In this document: one piece after another, positions 31,370-43,219 of the stretch
Position numbering within the stretch: the first letter of the stretch is position 1
How the letters are laid out: every line of letters begins with the position of its first letter
Assembly: GCF_051622035.1 (NCBI RefSeq)
Contig: NC_135355.1
Location: 33,027,986 to 33,091,985 of the forward strand
Length of the DNA: 64,000 bases
Reading direction: 5' to 3'
Source of the DNA: Arctopsyche grandis
Lineage: Eukaryota > Arthropoda > Insecta > Trichoptera > Hydropsychidae
Notes under the pieces: model-generated
Told to the model about the DNA's origin: nothing
The model's input: only the letters and a program-made list of their open reading frames with translations
Database searches by the model: none
Made by a program: the position numbers and the translations under genes

Positions 31370-32688
31370 ACCAATCACAAACGTCTTTGACAAATCCAGC
31401 CAATCAGAAACGACTTTGACGACAGCGAATCAGTTTTATATATATAAGATAAGATTAAGAAGAAAAGTGTGAAAACTTAATAAATAAAGTTTCTTTTTTA
31501 ATTATTTGGGAATGTGCATATATACATATGTACTTCTATCCAAATTACATACAACGTAGATATTATTCCGTATAGCGTGTAGGATATGATTTTGAAAGTT
31601 TTAATTTAAGTTTTACGACTTTTCACGACATCATTCATAGGGAGAGATCGCAAAGTCCAGGGTCGTCCGACATTTGAACCCTGTCTATTCATTATTTTCC
31701 CGCCACCCCTCACCCTTAAAACTCGAAGGCGGAGGGGATTCTGCGCGGATGGCCGCCGGGCAAATGACGTAATTAAACAATCGGCCAATTGCCCATAAAA
31801 TTTTGAAATGGCATGAATATTAATCGGCTGATAAATTCTTAAACGCCAGGCTTCACTCCCACACCCCCCAAATCCCGCTCAAGGGACAACGAGGATCGCT
31901 TACAAATTATATAGCGGAAAAGAGGGAAAGGGTCAACTTTGTCCCGATATCTCCTCCCCCCCCTCTCACCTCCATCGTTAATAATATTTTCCATCTTCAT
32001 AAAACGGCGCTATTTTATTCTCTACCAACAATAATGAGTTCGATAAACATTCACCAGATGTGGGCGTTGTTCGTTGCATATAAATTTCAGATTTTTCATT
32101 ATTTGCATAATTCACTGTAAACGCACGAGTATGCTGCTATATGTATATAGGTCTATTTATGTATGTATGTACGTGTTGGATTTTCGTTCCTGTTGTTAAA
32201 ATATGAGCTATAATTGTGTTTGCGTTAAGAGCTGATACATTTTGAAGTACATAAGAGGAGCGTGTGTGTCACGTGCATTTATCCTTCGGATAAAACGTGC
32301 TCTGCTACCTTAAAACGCTTTATGTTTCGTCGATAAAATCATGAAAAAATCTAAAAAAGGCTTATTAATATCGTTTCAGGGAAAATTCGATACAATTTTC
32401 GTTTTCCTGCGTCGAGTTTGTAATCTGATTCAAATATGCATTTTTATGTTTAAAATATACATATTTTACTTGTGAATAAATTTCGGAAGAAAAAAGTTTG
32501 TATTTTGTGAAACTTTAATCCCATTTATTGTTTACTTTTCGAGTACTAAAAGTGACACTTCAAACAAAAAAAAAATGGTTGAACAAAATTGTTTTTTTTT
32601 TTTTTATATAAGAAGTATGATAAAGGTGGTTGATGATTAGAATTTTTTTATTATTTTTTATACATACGTACTAGGTATATATTTATGT
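31370..32688. other. No gene; GC-richer unique block at 31620-31990
   Basis: 31620-31990 contrasts with its surroundings and includes TGACGTAATTAAAC, CAATCGGCCAATTGCC and purine/pyrimidine-biased runs. It could be a conserved regulatory element. The short minus-strand frame there (60 codons) shows no protein family. 32000-32688 is AT-rich with nothing recognised. Confidence 0.35.
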
Positions 32689-32689
32689 A

Positions 32690-33118
32690 CATCATATGTG
32701 CCATGACAGTACTTACCTCGAGTGACACATAAGGTTAGATTATTTTTGTACATATGTAAGTACTAACAATTTTTCAAACATAACAGTATGTACGTACAAT
32801 GCAATAGACATCTATGGACATTAAAAAAAAATTGATACCCAGCAAATTTGCGAGAAATACAATAAAGGTGGCATATTTTTACAAGATTCAACAAATTCAA
32901 GATGCTTATAATTCGAATTTGCTAGAAACTGATGGGGAGGATACCAGTTTATTGGATCCGTAACAATAATAAAGCTAGAAAAATCGGAAAACTAACAGGA
33001 GACGGTCGATCTGTATTTTAATAACCACAATTTTTCGACAGCAGCGTATTTGGTCGGGACGTGAACCCACGAACTTCTAACTGGTATGCGGTAGTTCTGC
33101 TAGTGCAATATGCTGTGG
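32690..33118 (-). mobile_element. tRNA-headed SINE, CCATAT subfamily
   Basis: The minus strand has the head (box B GTGGGTTCACGTCCC, complement of about 33056-33070), a divergent central domain and a 3' hairpin at 32695-32731 (outer stem TATGTG with CACATA). It matches 28455-28857 throughout. Confidence 0.8.
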
Positions 33119-33475
33119 CTTGGGTGGGTCATTTAGCTAGAAGAACGTACGAAAATAGTGCTCGAATGGTACCTAAGAGAAAAAGTTGACATAGTGGAGA
33201 TAGTGAAAAGATTGAAACGGTAACGGGCAGGTCACATTGCTAGAAGAATCGACGAAAGTTGGAGAGGAAAAGTGTTGAAATGGAACCTGAGAGAATGTAA
33301 AAAGGTGAAAAAAAGACCTCGGGGGAGATGGGTGGATAAAATCAGAAAAATGTGTGGGATGAGATGGATGAGAGTAACCCAAAACAGAGACAAATGGAAG
33401 CATGTTGGAAAGATCTACTACTTCCAGCAGTAGATGGCGAATCGCTATGAATGATGATAATGTTGATATAATAAG
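33119..33475 (+). pseudogene. RTE-like LINE C-terminal remnant with tail
   Basis: In-frame stretches encode VKRLKR, AGHIARRIDESW, RGRWVDKIRKMCGMRWMRVT and QNRDKWKHVGK, matching the 2-766 ORF. A partial direct repetition of the GHLARR-like segment occurs at the start. Stops interrupt it, and it ends GAATGATGATAATG, a decayed microsatellite tail. Confidence 0.8.
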
Positions 33476-33479
33476 CCTT

Positions 33480-35010
33480 TTTTATTAGAACCATTTTCTT
33501 TATTTAACCTATCTATTGGGTGAAACTTATATTTACAATTTTACTTTTTATTCATTTTATCAAAATCCAATATAAGGCGAGAGCATGTGAGAAGCGATAA
33601 ATTTATAACGATATTTCAGGTATTCTATGGAAAGCTTGATAAACACTGAAAAACTTTGACTTTGTACATAAATTTGCCGTCTCAAAAGAGTTTTTACACT
33701 GTATCAACTTTCGGTCACGTTTTAAAATCAATTTTCATAACACAACACAAGTCCACGTTATCCAAAGAGTTCGGCGTTTCGTTTGCGAGAACAAAGCGCG
33801 AGAAAAAGCCGATAATCTCACAAGTTAGGTGTTTGCGAGGCGGTTGACAAAAAAGTTAGTACTTTTTCACTTTCATAAAAAAATGAGGCTTTAAGTGCTC
33901 AACTACGCAGTCCGAAGAAAGTTCTTCTTTTGAATTCTACCATCTATTTATTCGAGGAGACGAGAAAACGAATTAAAACAAACTGTTCAAAAATTAATCA
34001 ATTATACATATGTATGTATATAAGTCTGCAAACAAATAGCGTAGTTGTATTATATAATTTATAATAGCAGACGAAGTACTCGTAGTGTATGTAATAACGG
34101 TGACTTTCAGTTATTTACTCTGGAAGGATAGTACTTTATTTTCGTTTTCGCTTTGACGTGAAATATGAAGTGTGTACACTATTAATTACGGGATGTAGAG
34201 GCTTCAGTATCCTGAAACGCAATAAACTGAAGAATTGTTAGAAGAAAGTGTCTCTTGAAACGCAACTAGCCCCTAAAAACTACGCTCGCATGAAATTTAT
34301 CGCACACTCTCTAGGCTCGGAGAAAAACAGCTTCAGCCTGTAATTGAATTTCTTATTATTTGTCGTTACCATTCGCCGGATTTTATATTACGTATGGAAT
34401 TTGGAGTGTAATATTGCTCGGTGTGAAATATTACTTTACTTAAAATTTAACGCGCACACGTTGCGTCGAAGTGAAGAAAGTATTATAAATAGGGTAATTA
34501 AATTTGAGGGAGAGTTAATTAATCAAGCACCTTACACAACAGACGAATTCTCAAAGGATTAGACAATTTTTATATAAAGTGATTGATGTGTCATATACAT
34601 ATGTACATATGTATGTATACTATATGAAAATTTGGCTTAGGTGGATTTTAAAGTGTGCAGGTCGATCGGTGAAGGCTTTGAAAGTGAAAGATAAATATGG
34701 TAATTTATTTTAAATAAACATTTTCATCAAACTTTTCAAGCTTATCAAATTTTCCGCCAAATCTACATACTCTCGTACGTGTGCAAGGTAATATTTAAGT
34801 TGTTGAAGTCGATTTTAATAATTCAGCGTTATAAATCTTAAATCAGTATTTGAATTTATTGAAAAAAGTTAACGGTTGTGACTTTGAGCAGGAAATTTGA
34901 GTAGTTTATTATGGGTGAGAAAGTACAGTTTTTATTAAATATTTTAATACGGAATTAAAAAATAATAATTATGGTAGCAATTGACTGAGTAGAATTATTA
35001 AATTTATTTC
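33480..35010. other. No gene recognised
   Basis: AT-rich with short chance frames (for example 34344-34562) and no recognisable motif. Confidence 0.45.
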
Positions 35011-35014
35011 TATA

Positions 35015-35425
35015 ATATTGTTGCGTAGGGGTGGGTGGAGGATCCAAGTAAAAGGCCAACAGTCGTTTCACAGCATTTATTGATGATTCAGGAGATACAC
35101 GTATTGCCAGTGTTCTGTCCAGAATGACATGATATCGCCTACGTACCGCCTTATAAAGGGTAGATCTCTCAGGGCGCCTAATCTGTTTACCTGTTGTATA
35201 GTCACGTATTCGGATATGTATTTCCACGACATTGGGTCTTCCCGTACCGATTCTGAGATATAACTAATAACGGTCATTGTTTAGCCTAAATGCACTTAGA
35301 GTCCAGATATAATCCTGGAAGTAAGTGCAAGCACTTACATAGTTAATCCGATAACAGATAACCCTTGAACGGTCACATAGTCTCTGGGATTCTATTCGCT
35401 TAATCCGCGGCGTACGTAACAATAT
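35015..35425 (-). mobile_element. Solo LTR 3 (35019-35421), target duplication ATAT
   Basis: Plus-strand ends are TGTTGCGTAG and GTACGTAACA, flanked by ATAT on both sides. It is closest to LTR 1 at 5581: both carry TCCAGATATAATCC-type and TAATAACGGTCATTG sequences. It is 403 bp. Confidence 0.88.
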
Positions 35426-35694
35426 TGTGATCCCGATAGACCTAGGTGAAAATGGTAAAAACGTATAAAAAAATATATATTATTGACCTTTAAAGTTCGC
35501 TTGATAATGAATGATAAGTAGGTATTTAATTAAAGCAATACTAAGCAATCTGACTCATAGTAATACTAGATTTTGAGTTTTATTTGAGTGTCATATTAAG
35601 ATAACCTGTGAAAACACTGTGACAATTATTTATTTACATATTAGCCACAGTGATATTAAAGACGTCTAACGCGTCACTGTGACCAGACATATAA

Positions 35695-36101
35695 GTATTG
35701 TTGCGTAGGGGTGGGTGGAGGATCCAAGAAAAAGGCCAACAGTCGTTTCACAGCATTTATTGATGATTAAAGAGATACACGCACTGCCAGTGCTCACTCC
35801 AGAATGAATTGATATCGCTTAAGTATCGCCTTATAAGGGATAGATCTCTCAGGACATCTTCGACGTCTAATTTGTTTACCTATTGTTATGGTCACGTACG
35901 GATATGTCTTCCCACGACATTCGCTCCCACGGTACAGGTCAATTCTGAGAAAGGACCAATACAAGCCAACATGCCTACATGCACTAAGCCTGTCGCTAAT
36001 CCTTGAAACCACTTATACCGGTTACACGGTCTCTCAGGACGCTACCCGGCCTAATCCGATCGCAATTACTCGGCGGCTCTTTTTAGTATACGTAACAGTA
36101 T
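35695..36101 (-). mobile_element. Solo LTR 4 (35699-36097), target duplication GTAT
   Basis: The family and orientation are the same as LTR 3, 277 bp away. Its flanks are GTAT, different from LTR 3, so the two are separate insertions and not the two ends of one provirus. It shares its 3' block with LTR 2. It is 399 bp. Confidence 0.88.
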
Positions 36102-36149
36102 AATACAAATAATATATAAGAAAATTACCGAGACAAAAATAGTGATGAT

Positions 36150-36300
36150 ACAGTGTGTAAGATGGCGTTTTCCAATTTGATGCAAGAACAGCTTCAACAA
36201 TGAAATCAGATAAATTGGCAAAATCTGATAGGAAACGATCGACTTGGAGCTTGAATATACAAGTCTGACCAGCAGTATTAAAGATTAGCACGAGATAGAA
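36150..36300 (-). mobile_element. SINE fragment, central domain and part of head side
   Basis: The minus strand has CAAGTCGATCGTTTCCTATC, AGATTTTGCCAATTTATCTG and ATTTCATTGTTGAAGC. It lacks the hairpin and a clear box A. Confidence 0.7.
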
Positions 36301-36309
36301 CCTGGAAAC

Positions 36310-37215
36310 CTGGAAAATAAGGTATATTGGACTCGGGTTACATGAAACGTTTGTTTGTTTCATTGTCTACTATACAAATCAACTCAAGTTACTTGAACTT
36401 ACGTATAGGTACATACATATATTGGAAAATTTTCTGGAAAAGTTCAGATTTATACATTGTTTTTCAACTTTCATCCATGCGAGTAATGCTGGACAATGCG
36501 GCTGGTATTGTTATACAGTGTATTTTTAGGTATGTACATTTATAATAATAGAAAGCATGTGGATGACCATTTTTCAATATAAGATGGAGCAGATATCGTT
36601 ACTTTGTCAGAATTATTTTCATTTGGGGAAAGTTTTAAAGGTATCCTGGGTGGTGAAACTCGATTAAGGTACATTAATCTCGAGCCAGTGCTCACCAAAT
36701 TGCCGACGGCGTCCTCTAAGCGTCTGAATAAATTTTCATTATCACCATCGTAGACCGCCTAAGGAAAACTCCACCAGCTCATTAAAGGCCTAACTGCCAT
36801 TTCCTCGGTTGCATCGCATCTAAGCACACTCGCACATATCGATATGCACTCAAAACTGAAAATGAATCGAACCACAACGTATCACATTCATTTTTTCCTC
36901 AAACTGGTACCCATTAAAATGTATTGGCCCAAAGACTTAACATTATCTTTGTCTAATTTCTAAAGCAGGTCTTTGAACTGTCGAGCTTGACTTTTGTGAT
37001 ACACGCTTTCGATGGTACTTCGTGTATGTATGCTGAAATTTTCCGTCAGCTATAAATAATCTAATAAATCTCAGTATAAATAGCTGACACGTGCTTGGAA
37101 CTGCAGTCAGTTCCATTCCAAACATGGAAAAGTTTTGGTTTGTCACGTTGCTCGTGTGCTGTAACTGTTAATCATCAACTGGATCGTTAAAAGTGTCGCA
37201 TATAACCATATAACA
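36310..37215. other. No gene; GC-balanced unique block 36620-36900
   Basis: 36620-36900 is less AT-rich and free of the window's repeats, with ATTAAGG, ATCGATATGC and E-box-like words. No convincing ORF. A conserved non-coding element is possible. Confidence 0.35.
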
Positions 37216-37220
37216 TATAC

Positions 37221-38111
37221 ATTAATATTTATTTATTTATTTATTTACACATATACCAGGAAGGCCTTACAGGTAAATCCCAATGCGCCTTCCCGGCCAA
37301 TTACAAATTACAATTACAAATACAAATGCGGCATTTTTATTACAAGTCATTGAATTGCGAGACACTGAAAAACTCTACTAAATACTACTACATAAATTTT
37401 ATTGTAAATATTCAATAGTGGTGAAATATTTGGTAGGATGGTTTTTAGCCAATTTGATCGAGGAACCGTTTCAACTAATCAGATAAATTGGCAAACTCTG
37501 ATAGCAAACGATCGACTTGGAGTCACAAATATCCAAGTCAGGCCAGCAGCATTAAATATTATACTTTGAAAACATTATTTTCAATCGAGGTCAGCTCACA
37601 AACGATCGCTCGATCATAAACGCGATCACTGTGCCGTGATGTCAACATTTTTATTTTTATTTTATTTTATTTTATTTTTACATATGTATATACCTAGAAG
37701 GCCTTACAGGAAAATCCCAATGCGCCTTCCTGGCCAATTACAAATTACAAATACAATTAGAAATGCAGCATTTTTATTACAAGTCGTTGAATTGCGAGAC
37801 ACTGAAAAACTCGCAAATTAACAAGACATCTATGAATTGTACATAAATTTTATTGTACTTCAATCAAACTTCAAATAGTGGTGACATAGTAGGTATGAAG
37901 GATTTTTAGCCAATTTTTTTTCCGGGAACCGTTTCAACAATGAAATTAGAGAAAATTGGCAAACTCTGATAGGAAACGATCAACCTGGAGTCACAAATCC
38001 AGGTCTGACCAACAGCATACTCTGAAAAATTCATTTTCATTCAGGGATTGAACCCGGCACCTTCTTGACGCTAAGCAGAAGCTTAACGACCGAGCTTTGC
38101 TTCTGGCTATA
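37221..38111 (-). mobile_element. Dimeric SINE, copy 1
   Basis: Two SINE units lie head to tail on the minus strand. Unit 1 (37648-38111) has its box B at 38044-38058, a central domain and hairpin arms AGGAAGGC / GGCCTTCTAGG. Unit 2 (37221-37645) begins GTTGACATCACGGCAC and has a degraded head, central domain and hairpin (stem CCGGGAAGGC / GGCCTTCCTGG) with a TAAATAAA tail. The same two units joined by the same junction occur at 56300-57206, with unrelated flanks, so the pair moved as one unit. Confidence 0.85.
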
Positions 38112-38359
38112 GCGTAGAATATATAATTTCATTCATTCTTAGAAAATGCGGCGTTTGTAATATCACAAGTTTATATAAAATTAAATTAAAAATATAACTA
38201 AGCCGTTATATTTGAAATTAGCGGAAGTCCAATTTTCAGTTCCAAAAACACTATATGTATTTATTCAAAAATTGAAAATATATACTTAACAGTGGGTTTT
38301 ATTTGAAAAAATAATTAAACTAATTATAATAACGACAGTGGAAAAATAAAAAGTAAATT
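38112..38359. other. Short AT-rich spacer
   Basis: It contains a piece of an old repeat near 38215 (GCGGAAGTCCAATTTTCAGT) shared with about 8140. It would be the lipase 3'UTR side. Confidence 0.4.
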
Positions 38360-39133
38360 TTACTCGATCCCTTCAAGCCCCAGACCATATGTGGGATTCG
38401 GTCTAGTTTTCAAGTGAAAGTTGCCTTTGGTGGAATGGTTATCCGCAAAGCCCATGACAGCTAGCTTATTGTGTGTACATCGCTGTCATAGAAATCCTCC
38501 CCAGCTGTCACATTCGACTCCGATAAATTTTCCGGATCGTCGACAGATTCCACATAGTAATCTATCACTCTTAGGTGACTGCAGGATATGATCTTGCATC
38601 CTGGCTCCATTACACCACCGCCGTTTGGAAAGAAGTCAACCGAGCCTAAAGATTCAAATATACGAAATTCTCTATCGTTGGTATGAATGATATCGACGAA
38701 GCGGGCATCGCTAGAGCTGATAGAGACGTTGTAGAAACAAGGACCAGCTGGGTCTAAGCCTGTGATTCTGGGTAAAATTTCACCTGGCTTCAAGAGCTGG
38801 TATGCTTTTCCGGCGAATCCTACTATATGAGCACCCAAGCTGTGTCCTACCAAATGAATAGACCGTGGATCGATTCCATTATTAGCCATATCGTATACGA
38901 TATATCCCAAGTATTCTCCGATGTATTTGACCGTCATGGCTGATCGTGCATAAAGCGGTTCTATTAGCTTGCTGGCGTCTATAGCTAAGATGTTGTAATT
39001 GCCGTGGCGTTTGTAAGCATCTGCAATTGATCTTCCGATCGTTGAGAGAGGATTGTATATGAAACCATGGGCGAAGATTACTGTTGAATTGGAAGGATTG
39101 AAGTGATTGATCCTGATGTTTTCCAGGAATCGA
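38360..39133 (-). pseudogene. Insect pancreatic-lipase-like / phospholipase A1-like exon, one apparent frameshift
   Basis: The frame 38461-39141 encodes a lipase of the pancreatic superfamily, an extracellular esterase of neutral lipids or phospholipids. Numbering from the first Met at 39141, it shows the oxyanion HG motif (FAHGF), nucleophile Ser101 in GHSLGAH, Asp130 in GLDPAGP and His189 in CSHLR. A short lid region with VDIIHTNDREFR and VDFFPNGG favours insect neutral lipase/PLA1 types. The frame stops at 38461-38463, yet the next bases in another frame (to a stop at 38360-38362) encode the expected end, MGFADN...GNFHLKT. The shift falls within about 38472-38482. Upstream exons, including a signal peptide, are not identified; an AG at 39134-39135 may be the acceptor. 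It may be a sequencing error or real decay. Confidence 0.8.
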
Positions 39134-39169
39134 CTCATCATTATCGTGTAAGCAGGTAAATCGAAAAAA

Positions 39170-40280
39170 AATTTGCATTTTTACATATAAACTTTATCAT
39201 ATTTGGATCACCCATTAGACATTTAAGTATATTCACCATAGATTTAGAATAACCTATAAGTATTCTATATCTATGATATTCATTTTTTTAAATGCTTTTA
39301 CTAAGCTTTTTGTATAAAAATTTAATCACCAAAACATCTATATTTTTTGAATAACGTAAAAAAAAACAGAAAATAACATTATATAAAATTTAAAATAGAG
39401 AGTGTATAGAGACGTTTAGGCGAAAAAAGGGAATGTTTCGCGCGTTACTACAGCAAGTGAGTATTTGTCAGCACCCAAAGTGTTAACACGTGAAACAGAT
39501 ATATGAATTTCCATACCAAAAAAGGTTAACCACTTCGTATCTTCAGGTCGCTTTGATACATACGGGGGTTAGTTAAGATTGAAGTAAGTCATTGCATCCA
39601 ACATGAAGCTAGAGGATTTTAATCATTAACGAACGAATTAAAATTTACATCGGAACCTTTTGTCAGATCGAAAAGATGACTAGCTATTTATACGCGGCTT
39701 TCAACCTTCTCTATCTCAAAAGTCAATTAAACTTCCTAAAAAGTAATAAAATTGCTCTTTACAAGCCTCTTCTATGTTTGCCTTCGCTCGTTGTCTGACA
39801 ACATTTGGATTTGATATCCTATATTCTTCCTATCGTTTTGAAACTTTACCATTTTTTTCACTCTCATTTCATATAAACTTTATATTACAAGCTTTCATAC
39901 TTTCATACATAATAGATTTAATAAAGTAATATGATATTGGCGAGTCTCGGCTATTAAAGTATTTTAAAAGCTGAATCATCCTCTCCGTCTTTTTTACTCT
40001 TTGTAACTCAATTAAACATCGGCAAAAGTTACGTTTTTCACTCTCATTTTCTCTCATATCATATCAACCTCATAATAATATTACAAGCTCTTACACATTA
40101 TCATATTCAATTTTTTAATTACTAATTTTTTAAACTATTGAATTTCAATGTATGTAATTGTTCACCAGCTGATAAGGTTGTCTGGTCTCTCTGCTGCAAA
40201 TAGCCGTGTCATGAATTATTGTATATCAACATTTTGCATCCATTTGATACAAAATCTACCCTGTATGTATACGTATGTAC
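39170..40280. other. No gene recognised (possible lipase intron)
   Basis: AT-rich. If the lipase exon begins near 39133 its upstream intron lies here. I could not identify an earlier exon. Confidence 0.4.
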
Positions 40281-40286
40281 ATATTT

Positions 40287-40828
40287 TTTATTTTATTTTA
40301 TTTTTTATTTTTATTTGTTACAAATCAATATACACTCGCCGTTACAGATTTTTCTCCAATGCGACGGGTGTACGTTAACGAAATACAGAATACATAAACA
40401 ATCAGAAATCAGAAATACAGTAATACATACACATACAGTCAGAATATATAGCATATAACAATTAATCAGAAATAATAATCATAGAGACATCTATGGATTA
40501 TTTTTAGATTTTTTTTGTATACAATTTTTATACATATAATAAATACGAAATTATAGAGATGTCTATAGATATATCTATAGATTTCAGATTACTGTGTATA
40601 ATTACTACAAATTATACACGGGCAGATTTTGTGACAACAGGATTAGATCTAATACCAATTTTCAGGAACCGTTTCAGCAATGATCAGATAAAATTGGCAA
40701 ACTCTGATACAGAAACGATCGATTTGGAGTCACAAAACCCCCAAATCTAACCAGCAGATGGCGAGGACTCGAACCTTTGACCTCAGTGGTGCTAAATATA
40801 TACGCTACCACTAAGCCAAACTGCTGGA
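40287..40828 (-). mobile_element. tRNA-headed SINE, near full length
   Basis: The minus strand has box A TGGCTTAGTGGTA (complement of 40806-40818), box B AGGTTCGAGTCC (about 40764-40775), central domain TATCAGAGTTTGCCAATTTT then GAAACGGTTCC, and a 3' hairpin at 40331-40372. The hairpin stem is TACACCCGTC / GGCGAGTGTA with CGCATTGGAG and CTGTAACG on the loop side. The tail is A/T-rich (40287-40318). Confidence 0.87.
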
Positions 40829-40829
40829 T

Positions 40830-41955
40830 ATGTATAAATAGTTATGTATGTTCTACGCATATTTTAATCACACGTGTCGTTTAAATAGCGTTTTAAAGGC
40901 TGTATGTATTTACTTGTAATATCTTCAGGTGCTTACATCGAGAGACTAGTACAAGTGTTCTAAAAAAATGTAAAAGCCAAGAAAAGAAAATTGAATATTT
41001 ATTAAATTAGAATATACATACATACATACTTGAGATAGAGTATATTACATTTTTTTACAAGATTGTATATATTCTCCCATATATGTATATATGTACTTAT
41101 ATAATGTATGTACTATGTAGCGTTAGTATATGTATATCTTTTTAAGATAAACTAGAAATACTTCTAGTGGATTAAAGTCAGTTTTATAATACCTGCGGGT
41201 GCAATATCTTCACTTTATGACCGTGATAAAATTGCCTTTTATTTCCGTCACTTTTACAACAAGTTCACGACAAGTTTGATATATTTTCGACACAATTTCG
41301 CAGTTGAAAAATCTCAACGCAACGCGTGCGTTATTTATGCGACGCAATATATTCTTTATTTCTGGCGTCGCAAAAACGTACGAAAAATAAATATACATAC
41401 GAATCCACAAAATATACTGCCGGTAGGTACTAAATAACCGCGCGCGTTTTTTATTTATTATTTTTTATGCATTTATAAAACTAACGACGTGTTAAAATGG
41501 CGCAATTTCAGCGAAATATGTACTCGCACATGCGGTAATTATGTATTTGGGGGTGGTGTCGTTTCGGTGATGTAGCTCTTTGGCCCAGTGACCTTTACCT
41601 ATTTCAAAAGGCTTTATCGTGACATTAATCTAGACCAGCTTGCACAATTCAAGGGGATTCCCGACATATTAAATTTTCACCGTGAAAATGTCCCGCAAAT
41701 TATTTTTGGCCCGGTCGGCGGGGAAATTCGCACGTACCACTGTCAACGTTTGCTTTTCAACTCAATGTGTCATTTTGAATTATTTATGAAAGCAATCGTC
41801 CAAATTAGATAATTATTGAATCAAGGCGATCGCTAATTTTGCTACCATAAAAAATGCAACAGTATACTACGATTTTTTTGATGATAAACATTGTATATAT
41901 ATGTATGTATTTAGTATGCAGTAGCGTACTAGTCCACAGGCACAAGAAGTGTGTT
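40830..41955. other. No gene recognised
   Basis: AT-rich with ATGT tracts. 41480-41812 is less AT-rich and unique; a 74-codon frame there has no recognisable family. Confidence 0.4.
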
Positions 41956-41961
41956 AATTAT

Positions 41962-42150
41962 TTAATCCTTTGACATCGTTTTGACAGCAATCGGTAATGG
42001 TGATTCCCATATTTAAATGTAGGAGAAACTTTTTAAAATAATGATATTTTACGAATTTAAAATGACGAGAGGATACGCCCATCACAGCTAGAGTCTATCT
42101 AGGCATGCCGTGCCATACGATTCAGCATATCTGCGCACTTAATCTATAAG
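41962..42150 (+). repeat. rpt-5, copy 2 (uninterrupted)
   Basis: TTCCCATATTTAAATGTAGG, GCTAGAGTCTATCTAGGCAT and ATATCTGCGCACTTAATCT match the copy at 20868-21390 but without the MITE, giving the empty-site form. Confidence 0.65.
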
Positions 42151-42556
42151 TTCAACAGGTTTTTCCATATGGATGAAAAATAATATATAATATTAGAAAA
42201 TTTCACTTGCTGTTCTTGTCTGTAAATATCCATTAATAAATATAATGAAAAAAGTCGATAAAATTTTATAGTAACATTTAGTTAATTTTAAAATAAACTT
42301 TCATGTTAAGAGACCACATAAAAATAGATAACAGGTTTCTTTAAATTCACCTGCAGCGCATTTTTTTTTTAATAATGTCTTATATTGAGTACACAAACAT
42401 TTTTATAATTTTAGTTTCAATTTAAAAAAAAAAAGATTCCAAATTATGTTGCGATTAAATGTAGCTTTCAAAATGCTTAGTTAGTTGTTTGGATCGAAAT
42501 AATTTTATAATTAGGCATTTTAAATGGATATACATATAATATTTGGTATGTAGAAT

Positions 42557-42765
42557 ATCATCATCATCATCATCAAGGACGACCTCTCCAAAAGTTTTCC
42601 ATTGGCATCCGTTTTGAGTAGCTTTCGTCCACCTCATACCACACATTTTTTTAATTTCATCCACTCATCTTCCATTTGGCATTCCTTTACATTACCATCC
42701 GAGTAATTTTTTCGTCCATTTAACGTCAATTTCTGAACCACTCATTATCAATTTAATATCTTCTA
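42557..42765 (-). pseudogene. RTE-like LINE end, copy with poly-Asp tail
   Basis: The minus strand encodes MDEIKKMCGMRWTKATQNG, then the frame runs into the (GAT)n microsatellite and reads a run of six aspartates. Only the last ~60 codons and tail are present. Confidence 0.75.
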
Positions 42766-42781
42766 TTAACCACATACATAT

Positions 42782-43215
42782 GACATTATCATCATTCATA
42801 GCCGTTCAGCTCTCCAACATGCTTCCATTCTTTTCTTTTTTGGGCAACCCTCCTCCATCTTATCACACACATTTGTTTGTGATTTCATTCACCCATCTTC
42901 CTTGCGGCCTTCCTTGCACCATTTTAAATTCTCTCGGGTACTTTTTAAGCTCTTCTTTCGTCCACATTTGTCCGTTCTTCTAGTTACGTTACCCGCCAAT
43001 TGCCATTTCAATCTCTTTTCCCTCACCTTTCTCATACTTCTAACCCATGTATTAGGTTTTATGTCTTTCTTCGTTATGCCAATTACAATACAGAATTATA
43101 TACTTTGAGTTCACCAGATATTTTTCAGCATTCTGGCGTTCAATGTCTTAGTTTTGCACCCATACGTCTTCACTGATAAGACACTGATCGAAGATCTAAT
43201 ATCTTTTTTTTCAGG
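42782..43215 (-). pseudogene. RTE-like LINE C-terminal remnant
   Basis: The minus strand covers the region from the TYGCK.TLNA.ML motif (near 43140) through the WQLAGNVTRR-like segment (near 43000) to the end with AATGATGATAATG at 42783. It is frame-disrupted. It lies right behind the previous copy in the same orientation; the two copies overlap in content, so they are separate insertions or a tandem. Confidence 0.75.
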
Positions 43216-43219
43216 GTAT

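Noticed and set aside
35019..36097. Small LTR retrotransposon or TRIM element
   Set aside because: The two LTRs have different target duplications and different subfamily sequence.
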